Assembly (NCBI RefSeq): GCF_016405905.1
Contig: NZ_JAEFCB010000023.1
Location: 1-64,000 of the forward strand
Reading direction: 5' to 3'
Length of the DNA: 64,000 nucleotides
From: Variovorax sp. IB41
Lineage (GTDB): Bacteria; Pseudomonadota; Gammaproteobacteria; Burkholderiales; Burkholderiaceae_C
Shown here: piece after piece, positions 25,851 through 35,570 of the stretch
Layout: each line of letters opens with the position of its first letter
Numbering within the stretch: the stretch's first letter is position 1
Notes under the pieces: model-generated
Databases searched by the model: none
Told to the model about the DNA's origin: nothing
What the model saw: only the letters and a program-made list of their open reading frames with translations
Made by a program: the position numbers and the translations under genes

Positions 25851-26756
25851 ATGAACAAGTTCTTGGAAGGCCGCGTGGCCATCGTCACGGGGGCCGGCAG
25901 CGGCCTGGGCAAGGCGCATGCGATGGCGCTCGCGCGGCACGGCGCGCGCGTGGTGGTCAACGACGTGGCGGGCCGGCACGAAGGCTCGCCGGGGCGCGCG
26001 GTCGCCGACGAGATCGTGCGGGCCGGCGGCCTTGCCATCGCCGACGGTGGCAACGTCACCGACTTCGCGCAGATGGAGCAGATGGTGGCGCGCGCCATCG
26101 GCGAATGGGGCCGCATCGACATCCTCGTGAACAACGCGGGCGTGCTGCGCGACAAGACTTTCTCCAAGATGTCGCTCGACGATTTCCGGCTGGTGATGGA
26201 CGTGCACCTGATGGGCGCCGTCAACTGCGTGAAGGCCGTGTGGGAGCACATGCGCGAGCGCCGGTACGGGCGCATCGTGATGACGACGTCCTCCTCGGGC
26301 CTATACGGCAACTTCGGCCAGTCCAACTACGGCGCCGCGAAGATGGCGCTCGTGGGCCTCATGCAGACGCTGGCGCTGGAGGGCGCCAGGCAGAACATCC
26401 GCGTCAACTGCCTCGCACCGACGGCCGCGACGGCCATGACCGAAGGCGTGCTGCCGCCGGAGGCGCTGGCCCGGCTCGCGCCGGCCAACGTGAGCCCGGG
26501 GCTCGTCGCGCTGGTGGGCGAGGACGCGCCGACGCGCACCATCCTTCTCGCGGGTGCCGGCAGCTTCGAGAGCGCCAACGTCACGATGACGCAGGGCATC
26601 TTCATCGGCGACGCGGAAGACCCGGTGGCGCAGATCCGTTCGCGCATGGAAGAGATCCTGGACCGCCAGGACGAGCGCGTGCCCGGCACGGGGTTCGAGC
26701 AGTACCAGCTCGAACTGTCCAAGGCCGGCATCGAGATGGCGCTGCCCGGCGCATAG
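25851..26756 (+). CDS. SDR family oxidoreductase (MFE-2/3-hydroxyacyl-CoA dehydrogenase-like)
   Basis: A 301-residue short-chain dehydrogenase resembling the dehydrogenase part of peroxisomal multifunctional enzyme 2. The cofactor loop TGAGSGLGKAHA is near residues 14-25, NNAGVLRDKTFSKM near 95-108, the catalytic Ser in TTSSSGLYG and Tyr/Lys in YGAAK. It has the extended C-terminal region of that group (ANVSPGLVALVGEDAP onward). The likely reaction is oxidation of a 3-hydroxyacyl-CoA. It is last in the operon, 43 bases after BKACE with a GGAG ribosome site. Confidence 0.87.
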   Translation: MNKFLEGRVAIVTGAGSGLGKAHAMALARHGARVVVNDVAGRHEGSPGRAVADEIVRAGGLAIADGGNVTDFAQMEQMVARAIGEWGRIDILVNNAGVLRDKTFSKMSLDDFRLVMDVHLMGAVNCVKAVWEHMRERRYGRIVMTTSSSGLYGNFGQSNYGAAKMALVGLMQTLALEGARQNIRVNCLAPTAATAMTEGVLPPEALARLAPANVSPGLVALVGEDAPTRTILLAGAGSFESANVTMTQGIFIGDAEDPVAQIRSRMEEILDRQDERVPGTGFEQYQLELSKAGIEMALPGA

Positions 26757-26801
26757 AGCGCACGCCGCCGCGCGGCGAGGGTTTTCACTGCATGGGGGCA
26801 C

Positions 26802-26847
26802 CACATCGGATTCGCCCCCGCGGTGTCGGGTTCGCACATTGGATTCG
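26802..26847. repeat. Direct repeat CACATYGGATTCG before the tannase-family gene
   Basis: CACATCGGATTCG (26802-26814) and CACATTGGATTCG (26835-26847) lie 33 bases apart, about three helical turns, some 80 bases before the start codon. The spacing suits a regulator binding one DNA face. The regulator is unknown. Confidence 0.45.
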
Positions 26848-26927
26848 AGAGGGTCGCGCGCGAGACTTTGTCGGGCCTCGCAAGAAGGCCGCGCAAGCAA
26901 CCTGCAACGACATCGGAGACAGACCCA

Positions 26928-28709
26928 ATGAAATCCAGTAATCGAGACCTGGCCCTCGTGGCCGCGGCCTGCCTCGCAGCGACCGCCATGCTCGCCGGCT
27001 GCGGCGGTGGCGGCAGTGGCGGCGGGGGCTTCCCGTTCGTGGCCCTGCCCCCGGCCGCACCACCGCCCGCCGCGCCGCCCCCGGCAGCGCCGCCGCCGCC
27101 TTCGCAACCCGTGGCGCTCACCTGCGACCAGCTGCAGGGCATGACCGTCGCCGCATCGGCGATCGGCCTGCCGACCTCCGGCGCCACCGTGACGTCGGTG
27201 AAGACCGTGGCCGCGAGCGGCAGTGGCGCCGCCGCCGTGCCCGAGTACTGCGAAGTCGCGGGCAAGATCGCGCCGGTCGACATCACGGCGCCCAACATCC
27301 TCTTCCAGCTGGCGTTGCCCACGCGCTGGAACCAGAAGGTCGTCATGTTCGGCGGTGGCGGGTTCAACGGCACCATTCCGGGCGTCAAGAGCAACGTGCC
27401 CAACGGCCCCGTCGACCAGCCGACGCCGCTCGGCCGCGGCTACGCCACCTTCGCGAGCGACTCGGGCCACCAGGCCAGCGCGCTCGGCTCGCAGGACGGC
27501 TCGTTCGGCCTGAACGACGAGGCCGTGCGCAACTTCGGCGGCGACGTGCTCAAGAAGGTGCACGACGTCGCGCTCTCGCTGGTGAAGGCGCGCTACGCGG
27601 CCAGCCCGGTGAAGGCGTATTTCGCGGGCGGCTCGACCGGCGGGCGCGAGGCGCTCACGGCCATCCAGCGCTGGCCCGCGGACTGGGACGGCGCGATCGC
27701 GTGGTACCCCGCGTGGAACGACGCGTCGGCGCTCCTGGCCGGGCACCGCATGAGCCGCGCGCTCGCGCAGCCGGGCGCTTATCCCAACGTCGCGAAGCGC
27801 GAGGTGCTGTTCAAGGCCGCGATGGAAGCCTGCGACGCGCTCGATGGCGCCACCGACGGCCTCATCAGCAACCAGAACCTGTGCAACGCGCGCTTCGATC
27901 CGTCGACCGCCACGCTCGCGGGCGTCGCGGTGCGCTGCCCGGGCGGCACCGACACGGGCAACACGTGCCTCTCGGATGCGCAGATCACGGCACTGAAGAC
28001 CATCGATACGCCGACCAACTTCAACTACCTGCTCGCGAGCGGGGAGACGCAGTACCCCGGCTACAACGTGTGGGGCGCGGACCTGGGCATCACCACCTGG
28101 ACGTCGCCGCTGGAGCCCGTGGTGACGTTCCTCGCGTTCGGCACCTCGCAGCCGGGGCGCCCGATGCCCGCGACCGCGCCCTACGTCAGCGTGCTCACCG
28201 ACCAGTGGATCAAGTACTCGGTGACGCGCGATCCGCTGTACGACTCGCTCTCGCTCGATCCGGAGAACGCGGGCCCGTGGGCCAATCGCATCAGCGCGCT
28301 GAGCACGCAGCTGGACGTCAGCACCGACATCTCCGCGTTCAAGGCGCGCGGCGGCAAGCTGCTGCTGGCCCACGGCCTGGCCGACGTGCTGGTGAGCACG
28401 CGCGCCACGGAGCAGTACTACCAGCGGCTGCAGTCGCGGCTGGGGCTCGCGGAAGTCGACTCGTTCGTGCGCTACTACGAGGTCGAGGGCCTGGGCCACG
28501 CGGTGAGCAGCGTCTTCAACGCGACGTGGGATTCGCTCACGGCGCTGGAGCAATGGGCCGAGAAGGACACCGCGCCCACGGGGCAGGTGACGACCGACAC
28601 GGCCGGCGTGCCCGGCCGCACCCGGCCGCTGTGCGATTACCCGAAGTGGCCGGCGTACAAGGGGGCGGGGGACGTCAACCTCGCGGCGTCGTTCCGCTGC
28701 GCGGACTGA
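26928..28709 (+). CDS. Tannase/feruloyl esterase family lipoprotein
   Basis: A 593-residue serine hydrolase. The N-terminus is a lipoprotein signal with lipobox LAGC (Cys25), then a Gly-rich and Pro/Ala-repeat linker (about 26-60). The alpha/beta-hydrolase domain has the family segment FAGGSTGGREAL with Ser236, Asp486 (HGLADVLVS) and His524 (EGLGHAVS); the lid lies between. Four cysteine pairs with MHETase-like spacing are present (66/108, 302/319, 337/347, 569/591). The fifth pair, which normally joins the residues next to the catalytic Ser and His, is missing: Gly235 and Ala525 replace the two Cys. It probably hydrolyses aromatic esters at the cell surface. The closest characterised relatives are tannase, feruloyl esterase and MHETase; substrate unknown. 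Confidence 0.87.
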   Translation: MKSSNRDLALVAAACLAATAMLAGCGGGGSGGGGFPFVALPPAAPPPAAPPPAAPPPPSQPVALTCDQLQGMTVAASAIGLPTSGATVTSVKTVAASGSGAAAVPEYCEVAGKIAPVDITAPNILFQLALPTRWNQKVVMFGGGGFNGTIPGVKSNVPNGPVDQPTPLGRGYATFASDSGHQASALGSQDGSFGLNDEAVRNFGGDVLKKVHDVALSLVKARYAASPVKAYFAGGSTGGREALTAIQRWPADWDGAIAWYPAWNDASALLAGHRMSRALAQPGAYPNVAKREVLFKAAMEACDALDGATDGLISNQNLCNARFDPSTATLAGVAVRCPGGTDTGNTCLSDAQITALKTIDTPTNFNYLLASGETQYPGYNVWGADLGITTWTSPLEPVVTFLAFGTSQPGRPMPATAPYVSVLTDQWIKYSVTRDPLYDSLSLDPENAGPWANRISALSTQLDVSTDISAFKARGGKLLLAHGLADVLVSTRATEQYYQRLQSRLGLAEVDSFVRYYEVEGLGHAVSSVFNATWDSLTALEQWAEKDTAPTGQVTTDTAGVPGRTRPLCDYPKWPAYKGAGDVNLAASFRCAD

Positions 28710-28719
28710 GGGCGTCCGC

Positions 28720-29946
<1,227 letters not shown>

Positions 29947-30030
29947 GGTGATAACCCTTGGTTTTCTGGCTAGGGGTGGAATGTGCTCCTCTTGGGATGT
30001 ACTTGGTAGCCCTGCGGGTTGCACAATGTC

Positions 30031-30047
30031 TATGCGCGATGCGCATA
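30031..30047. promoter_or_regulatory. LysR-type operator (T-N11-A palindrome)
   Basis: TATGCGC-GAT-GCGCATA is a 17-base inverted repeat containing the T-N11-A core expected for LysR-type regulators. It lies 12 bases before the LysR start and 84 bases from the divergent MFS start, so it could mediate autorepression and activation of the pump gene. Confidence 0.65.
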
Positions 30048-30059
30048 AAGAGCGAAGAG

Positions 30060-31004
30060 ATGCCGATTTCACCCCCCGCCACCGACCGCATCGAGCTGAT
30101 GCAGACCTTCGTCCACATCGTGGAGGCTGGCAGCCTCTCGGCCGCCGCGTTGCGGATGGGCGCGACGCAGCCCACCGTGAGCCGCCGGCTGCAGGCGCTG
30201 GAGCGCTCCCTCGGCGTGCGGCTCTTGCGCCGCTCCACGCACGCCATGAAGCTCACCGAAGACGGCGAGCGCTGCTACGAGCGCGCCAAGGAACTGATCG
30301 CCAACTGGCGCGCCTTCGAGGCGGACCTGCGCGGCGTGGGCGACGAGCCCGAGGGCACGCTGCGCGTGGTGGCGCCGCATGCGCTGGGGCAGCGGCTGCT
30401 GGTCGGGCCGCTCGCCGAGTACCTGCGCGCCTATCCGCGGGTGGCCGTCGAATGGCTGCTGCACGACCGGCGGCCCGACTTCATCGCCGAGGGTGTCGAT
30501 TGCGCGATCCAGGTCGGCGAGGTGACCGACACCATGGCCGTGGCCATCAAGCTCTCGGAGGTGCCTCGCGTGGTGGTCGCCGCGCCGTCGGTGCTGGAAG
30601 GCCGCAAGCCCCCCACGCATGCGTCGGAACTGGCCGGGCTGCCCTGGATCGCGCTGCGCACCTTCTATCGCAACGAGGTGCAGCTCACGCACCGGCCGAG
30701 CGGTGAGCTCGCGCGGGTGCCGATCCGCCCGCGCATGAGCACCGACAGCCTCTATGCGCTGCACAGCGCCGCGGTGATGGGGCTGGGCGCCTGCATCGGC
30801 TCGGCCTGGCTCATGAACGACGACATCGCCGCAGGCCGGCTGGTGCAGCTGGTGCCGCAATGGCATGCGGCGCCGCTGCCCGTGTACCTGACCTATTCGC
30901 CCGCGCGCTTCCAGCCCGCGCGGCTGCGCCGCTTCATCGAGGTGGTGCGCCTGGCGATGGCCGACCCGACGGGCCGCGCCTGGGAGGTCAGGGCGTCGGC
31001 TTGA
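30060..31004 (+). CDS. LysR family transcriptional regulator
   Basis: About 314 residues: an N-terminal winged helix-turn-helix (residues about 9-68, MQTFVHIVEAGSLSAAALRMG followed by QPTVSRRLQALER) and a C-terminal LysR substrate-binding domain (about 95-300). The start at 30060 follows an AGCGAAGAG ribosome site; the in-frame ATG at 30039 would place the palindrome inside the coding region. Its last 17 bases overlap the convergent TetR gene. Probable target: the divergent MFS pump. Confidence 0.9.
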   Translation: MPISPPATDRIELMQTFVHIVEAGSLSAAALRMGATQPTVSRRLQALERSLGVRLLRRSTHAMKLTEDGERCYERAKELIANWRAFEADLRGVGDEPEGTLRVVAPHALGQRLLVGPLAEYLRAYPRVAVEWLLHDRRPDFIAEGVDCAIQVGEVTDTMAVAIKLSEVPRVVVAAPSVLEGRKPPTHASELAGLPWIALRTFYRNEVQLTHRPSGELARVPIRPRMSTDSLYALHSAAVMGLGACIGSAWLMNDDIAAGRLVQLVPQWHAAPLPVYLTYSPARFQPARLRRFIEVVRLAMADPTGRAWEVRASA

Positions 31005-31671
31005 TGCCGCAGCCGCCCAGCACGAACGCCACCAGCTCGCGCGCGATGGGTTCGCGGTCGATGGGCGCATCGGGCGGCAGGCCCAGCATCACGCGCGTCT
31101 GGATCGCATAGTCGGCGTAGCTCTGGGTCATGGCCCAGATGTGCATGAGGAGGATGCGCGCATCGAGCGGGCGCATCTGCCCGCGCGCGATCCAGCCGTT
31201 GATGATGTCCACCTTCTTCTGCGTCCACGCGCGGGCGTTGGGCCAGTAGCGGTCCAGGTTGCGGCCGCCGTCCAGGATCTCGCGGGTGAAGATGCGCGAC
31301 ATCTCGGGGCTGTCGATGGCATGGTCCAGCTTCTTGCGGATGTAGTCGCCCAGCACCGTGGCCGGATCGCTCGCGTCCTCGAACGAGAACACCACCTTCC
31401 AGGCGTGCAGCACCTGCATGAGCAGCTCTTCGTAGAGCTCTTCCTTGCCGGCGATGTAGTAGTGCAGCTGGGGTTTGGTGAGGCCGGCGCGCGCGGCGAT
31501 GGCCTGCGTCGAGGTGCCCTTCAGGCCATGCAGGCTGAACTCGGCCACCGCCGCGGTGCGGATGGCGGCCATGATGCGCTCGCGCCCCGGGCGTGCGCGC
31601 GACAGCGGGCCGTCGGGGGCGGGCATTTCCTGGGCGGTGGCGGGGGGCAGGGCGGCGGTGTCGGAGGTCAT
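30988..31671 (-). CDS. TetR/AcrR family regulator, RutR-like
   Basis: A 227-residue repressor. A TetR helix-turn-helix lies at about 32-80 (AAVAEFSLHGLKGTSTQAIAA, then KPQLHYYIAGKEELY). The C-terminal domain resembles RutR/YcdC, with EMSRIFTREIL and MHIWAMTQSYADYA segments. RutR senses pyrimidines. Here the divergent neighbour is a periplasmic glutaminase-asparaginase, and the 186-base gap holds three direct repeats that may be its operator. The ligand is unknown. Confidence 0.87.
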   Translation of the reverse strand: MTSDTAALPPATAQEMPAPDGPLSRARPGRERIMAAIRTAAVAEFSLHGLKGTSTQAIAARAGLTKPQLHYYIAGKEELYEELLMQVLHAWKVVFSFEDASDPATVLGDYIRKKLDHAIDSPEMSRIFTREILDGGRNLDRYWPNARAWTQKKVDIINGWIARGQMRPLDARILLMHIWAMTQSYADYAIQTRVMLGLPPDAPIDREPIARELVAFVLGGCGIKPTP

Positions 31672-31727
31672 GCGGGGTCAGCTGGGAGGGCGGCGGCGGG
31701 GCGCCCGGCCGATGGTAATCCCATGGT

Positions 31728-31783
31728 GCATGGCCGCCCGCCGTGCCGCAAGGCATGGCCGCATGCAGTGCCGGCATGGCCGC
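31728..31783. promoter_or_regulatory. Three direct repeats of GCATGGCCGC
   Basis: GCATGGCCGC occurs at 31728-31737, 31753-31762 and 31774-31783, with 25 and 21 bases start to start, all in the non-coding gap between the TetR gene and the asparaginase gene. Spacing near two helical turns suggests a multi-site operator. Confidence 0.5.
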
Positions 31784-31857
31784 AGGGCGCATGCGGGCAC
31801 GGTTCATGTATCTTCCTCGCCGCTTCCAGACATTCACCTCAGACCAAGGAGTCTTCC

Positions 31858-32928
31858 ATGTACCTCTCTCCCCGTTTCAGGGCCTTCGCCGCGGGCGCCG
31901 CCCTGCTGGCCGCCAGTGCCCTTGCGCAGGCCCAGCAAGCGCTGCCGAACGTGGTGATCCTCGCCACCGGCGGCACCATCGCCGGCGCCGGCGCCTCGGC
32001 CGTCAACAGCGCCACCTACGCGGCCGCCAAGGTCGGCGTGGACAAGCTCATCGCCGGCCTGCCCGAGCTCGCCAAGGTCGCCAACGTGCGCGGCGAGCAG
32101 GTGTTCCAGGTCGCATCGGAAAGCCTCACCAACGACAACCTCTTGACGCTGGCCAAGCGCGTCTCGGCGCTCTCCAAGCAGTCGGACGTCGATGGCATCG
32201 TCATCACCCACGGCACCGACACGCTGGAAGAAACCGCCTACTTCCTGACGCTGACGGTGCACACCAACAAGCCGATCGTGGTGGTCGGCTCGATGCGTCC
32301 CGGCACGGCCCTCTCGGCCGACGGCGCGCTCAACCTGTACGACGCGGTGAACGTGGCGGGCAGCAAGGACGCCGTGGGCAAGGGCGTGCTGGTGACGATG
32401 GGCGACAACATCGACAGCGGCCGCGACGTGAGCAAGAACGTCAACATCAAGACCAGCGCGTTCTCCAGCCAATGGGGCCCGCTCGGCATGATCGTGGAGG
32501 GCAAGAACTACTGGTTCCGCGCGCCGGTCAAGCGTCACACCATGAATTCCGAATTCGACATCGACAGCATCAACGCGCTGCCGCCGGTTGAAATCGCCAT
32601 GGGCTACGAAGGCGTGTCGTCGGTGGCCATCGACGCGATCGCCAAGAGCGGCGCCAAGGCGCTCGTCCACGGCGGCACGGGCAACGGCTCGGTGGCCGAC
32701 CGGATCGTGCCCAACCTGCAGAAGGCGCGCACCGACGGCGTGATCGTGATCCGCAGCTCGCGCGTGCCCGACGGCTTCGTGATCCGCAACGCAGAGCAGC
32801 CCGATGACAAGTACGACTGGGTGGTGGCGCACGACCTGCGTCCGCAGAAGGCGCGCATCCTGGCGATGGTGGCTCTCACGAAGACCAACAACACCAAAGA
32901 GCTGCAACGCATCTTCTGGGAGTACTGA
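31858..32928 (+). CDS. ansB: Periplasmic glutaminase-asparaginase (type II)
   Basis: A 356-residue protein with a signal peptide (about residues 1-26, ending AQAQQA). It follows Pseudomonas glutaminase-asparaginase closely. The nucleophile Thr40 is in ATGGTIAGAG; Thr120 and Asp121 are in THGTDTLEET; the catalytic Lys is in AGSKDAVGKG; and the end KELQRIFWEY is the family C-terminus. It hydrolyses Asn and Gln outside the inner membrane for nitrogen and carbon supply. An AAGGAG ribosome site precedes the ATG. It is divergent from a RutR-like repressor and converges on the PAP2 gene with a 7-base gap. Confidence 0.95.
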   Translation: MYLSPRFRAFAAGAALLAASALAQAQQALPNVVILATGGTIAGAGASAVNSATYAAAKVGVDKLIAGLPELAKVANVRGEQVFQVASESLTNDNLLTLAKRVSALSKQSDVDGIVITHGTDTLEETAYFLTLTVHTNKPIVVVGSMRPGTALSADGALNLYDAVNVAGSKDAVGKGVLVTMGDNIDSGRDVSKNVNIKTSAFSSQWGPLGMIVEGKNYWFRAPVKRHTMNSEFDIDSINALPPVEIAMGYEGVSSVAIDAIAKSGAKALVHGGTGNGSVADRIVPNLQKARTDGVIVIRSSRVPDGFVIRNAEQPDDKYDWVVAHDLRPQKARILAMVALTKTNNTKELQRIFWEY

Positions 32929-32935
32929 TCCCAGG

Positions 32936-33766
32936 TCAGCGCGCGGTGCGGCGCTTGCGGTGCCGCGCGTATTCCAGGCTGCTCACGCACACGAGCAGCC
33001 AGGCGAAGCCGGTCAAGAGGCCTGCCGCCACATCGCTCGCGAAGTGCACCTGCAGGAAGATGCGGCTGCACGCGATGGTCAGGATGGCGCCCACGGCGGC
33101 CATCGCCGCCGGCACATGCCAGCGCGCCGGCAGCGTGCGCAGCGCCAGGTACAACAGCATTCCGTAACTCACGATCGCGCCCGCGCTGTGTCCGCTCGGG
33201 AAGCTGTAGCTCGTCTCGAACGCGAGGCCGTGGTCGTGCACCGGCCGCGCCCGCTCGAAGATGTGCTTGAGCGCCGGATTCAGCACCACGATGCCGCCAA
33301 GCGCCATCACCCAGCCGAGCGCCAGGCCCCGGTGCGCCTTGCGCCACAGCACCGCGGCGATCACCACGCACACCGGCGCGAGAAAGGCGAAGTCGCCCAG
33401 GTGGGTGAGCCAGCTGAAGGCGACGAGCGCGGCCCACGGCACGTGGGTGCCGATGGCGTCGGCCAGCGCCTGGTCGGCCCGGCCCATCGAATGACCGTCG
33501 GAAAGATTCGACGCAATCCACGCGAACACGCTTGCCGCCGCCAGGATCAGCAGGAACCCTGCCGCGAGCCCGGCGGCGATGCGCGGCTCGCTGGGCTCGT
33601 CGGCATCGAGCGCCTTGAAGTGGCGGCGCTGCAGCGTCCAGCAAAGGGCGCCGGCGCCGAGCACCGACACGGTCCAGATCGAGACAAACCAGCCGAGCGC
33701 ATGGGCGCCCAGGTGCTGGGCAAGGAGAACGAGCGGGGGTGCGAGAGGGGAAGCTTCCAACGGCAT
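32936..33766 (-). CDS. PAP2 family membrane phosphatase
   Basis: A 276-residue membrane protein with about six hydrophobic segments and the full type-2 phosphatidic acid phosphatase motif set: KHIFERARP, YSFPSGHSAG and SRIFLQVHFASDV. The active site faces the periplasm. Likely substrates are phosphatidate, undecaprenyl pyrophosphate or a related lipid phosphate. It lies 11 bases after a metallophosphoesterase gene, which is coupled to a lipid-kinase-like gene, suggesting a lipid phosphate cycle. Confidence 0.9.
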   Translation of the reverse strand: MPLEASPLAPPLVLLAQHLGAHALGWFVSIWTVSVLGAGALCWTLQRRHFKALDADEPSEPRIAAGLAAGFLLILAAASVFAWIASNLSDGHSMGRADQALADAIGTHVPWAALVAFSWLTHLGDFAFLAPVCVVIAAVLWRKAHRGLALGWVMALGGIVVLNPALKHIFERARPVHDHGLAFETSYSFPSGHSAGAIVSYGMLLYLALRTLPARWHVPAAMAAVGAILTIACSRIFLQVHFASDVAAGLLTGFAWLLVCVSSLEYARHRKRRTAR

Positions 33767-33777
33767 GCGGCTGCACC

Positions 33778-34605
33778 CTAAGGGGGCGTCGCGCTGCTGG
33801 CAAGCGAAAGCGGGAATACTTTGGCGCACACGAAGGCTTTGTCGGCGGCGGCGTAGTCCCAGCGTTCCACGCGGCACGCGCGCGCGCCGCCGGCCATGTC
33901 CAGGCGCACCACGTTCACCGAATTCGCAAAGCCCGCGCGCACGCGGCGCGACACCGCCGTGCCCGCCTGCACGGCGAAGGCGGTGCGCTTGCAGCCCGAG
34001 AACGCATCGTGCAGCGAGCGCACGTAGGGCAGGTGGATGTGCCCGCCCAGGATCAGGTCCACGCCCGCTTCGGACCAGCGCGCCACCGCCCGCTCGCGCC
34101 CGTGCAGGCGGTTGGACATGTCCTCCTGCCGCGTGACCATCACCGGCTGGTGCGTCACCACCACGCGCAGCTGCGAGGGCGATGCGGCCGCGAGGCGCCC
34201 GGCGACCCGCTCGACCTGCGCGGGCGACACCACGCCGTCTTCGTGCCGGTACCAGCGCGTCGTGTTGACCGTGACGACCAGCCACTCGTCGGACTCGAAC
34301 ACCGGCTCCAGGTCGTCGCCGAAGGCTTCCATGTACCGGCCGTAGGGCGAGAAGCAGCGCGCCGCGAGCTGGTACAGCGGAATGTCGTGGTTCCCCGGAA
34401 TGACGAGCGTGGCGGGCGCCGCGAGCCGCTCGACGAAAGCGCGCGCCGCCGCGAACTGCACGCGCGTGGCGCGCTGCGTGATGTCGCCCGACATCACCAC
34501 CACCTGCGGCGCGAGCGCCTGTGCAAACCGCTCGAGCGCCCGCAGCACCTCGGGCCGTTCGGTGCCGAAGTGCGGATCGGAGATCTGCAGCAGGCAAGGG
34601 CTCAT
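33778..34605 (-). CDS. Calcineurin-like metallophosphoesterase
   Basis: A 275-residue cytoplasmic phosphoesterase with the dinuclear metal motifs in order: ISDPHFG (residues 8-14), MSGDITQR, PGNHD, VTHQPV and GGHIHLP. The fold is shared with CpdA-type cyclic nucleotide phosphodiesterases, so cyclic AMP is a candidate substrate, as is a lipid-derived phosphodiester. It starts inside the stop of the lipid-kinase gene (4-base overlap), so translation is coupled. Confidence 0.87.
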   Translation of the reverse strand: MSPCLLQISDPHFGTERPEVLRALERFAQALAPQVVVMSGDITQRATRVQFAAARAFVERLAAPATLVIPGNHDIPLYQLAARCFSPYGRYMEAFGDDLEPVFESDEWLVVTVNTTRWYRHEDGVVSPAQVERVAGRLAAASPSQLRVVVTHQPVMVTRQEDMSNRLHGRERAVARWSEAGVDLILGGHIHLPYVRSLHDAFSGCKRTAFAVQAGTAVSRRVRAGFANSVNVVRLDMAGGARACRVERWDYAAADKAFVCAKVFPLSLASSATPP

Positions 34606-35570
34606 TGCTTGGCCGCCTCCAGCTCGGGCGCGACGTCGGGCCGCACCAGCCACAGCGGCTCGGGCGACACGCGGAACAGCAGCGGCATGTCGGTCCAGGC
34701 GATCTCGCCGTCGGTCGCCACCTTCACGCGGCGGGGCGCCCGCAGGCGGCCGGCCTTGACCGTCATCGATTCGAAGGGAAAGCTCAGCACCTGGTCGGCG
34801 CGCCCGAGCTTGCCCATCGCGCCGTGCACCAGCAGCCCCGGCATGGCCAGCACGCCGACCGGCTTGAGCGCGATGGCCGCGAGCTGCCCCTGCTCGGGCG
34901 CATCGGCATGCTCGATGCCCACCTGCAAGAGCTGCAGCGGGTTGTTGCCCACGAAAAGGGTCGGCGTGCGGATGTCCTTTTCCTGCCCGCGCCAGGCCAT
35001 GCGCAGGTTCCAGTGCCGGTGGCGCCCGCGCATCACCGTGAGGAGACCCGCGAAGAATGCGATCCAGCGGCTGCGGCCGTAGCGCGCCTTGTAGGTCTCG
35101 CGCTCTTCCAGCAGCTCGGCGTACAGGCCCATGCTGGCGTTCACCAGGAACACCCGGTCGTTGACCAGCCCCACCTGCACGGCGCGCGGCGCCTCGGTCA
35201 GCAGCACCTGCATCGCTTCTGCCGTGTCGCGCGGAATGCCGTGGGTGCGGCTGAAATAGTTGAAGGTGCCCTGCGGCAGCACGCCGAAGGCGCAGCCGCT
35301 GCCCAGCGTGGCCTGCGCGACCGCGTTGATGGTGCCGTCGCCGCCCGCGGCCACCACCACGCCGCCGACGGTGCGGGCGCGCTCGACGGCTTCGCGCGCC
35401 AGCGCCTGCAGCCGGCCCGGGCCGTCGACCAGGAAGATGCGGTGCTTGCGGCCGGCCGCGGCAAAGCCTTCCTCGATGACCCGACGGGCCTCGGCGGCGC
35501 TCTCGCTGCCGGAGCCGGCGTTGAGCACGATGAAAAACGGAGTGTTCGGACCGATGTGGGGCGGTTGCAT
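34602..35570 (-). CDS. Diacylglycerol kinase-like lipid kinase (YegS/LcB family)
   Basis: A 322-residue protein of the DAGK catalytic family. The nucleotide-binding loop GGDGTINAV is near residues 75-83 and GVLPQGTFNYFSR, the family's second conserved segment, near 95-107. It probably phosphorylates a lipid such as diacylglycerol. It is the first gene of lipid kinase - metallophosphoesterase - PAP2 and is divergent from glyQ. Confidence 0.88.
   Translation of the reverse strand: MQPPHIGPNTPFFIVLNAGSGSESAAEARRVIEEGFAAAGRKHRIFLVDGPGRLQALAREAVERARTVGGVVVAAGGDGTINAVAQATLGSGCAFGVLPQGTFNYFSRTHGIPRDTAEAMQVLLTEAPRAVQVGLVNDRVFLVNASMGLYAELLEERETYKARYGRSRWIAFFAGLLTVMRGRHRHWNLRMAWRGQEKDIRTPTLFVGNNPLQLLQVGIEHADAPEQGQLAAIALKPVGVLAMPGLLVHGAMGKLGRADQVLSFPFESMTVKAGRLRAPRRVKVATDGEIAWTDMPLLFRVSPEPLWLVRPDVAPELEAAKQ

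Noticed and set aside
27041..27110. CRISPR-like or satellite repeat
   Set aside because: The periodic GCCGCC/CCG tract encodes the Pro/Ala linker of the tannase-family lipoprotein; it is a protein repeat.
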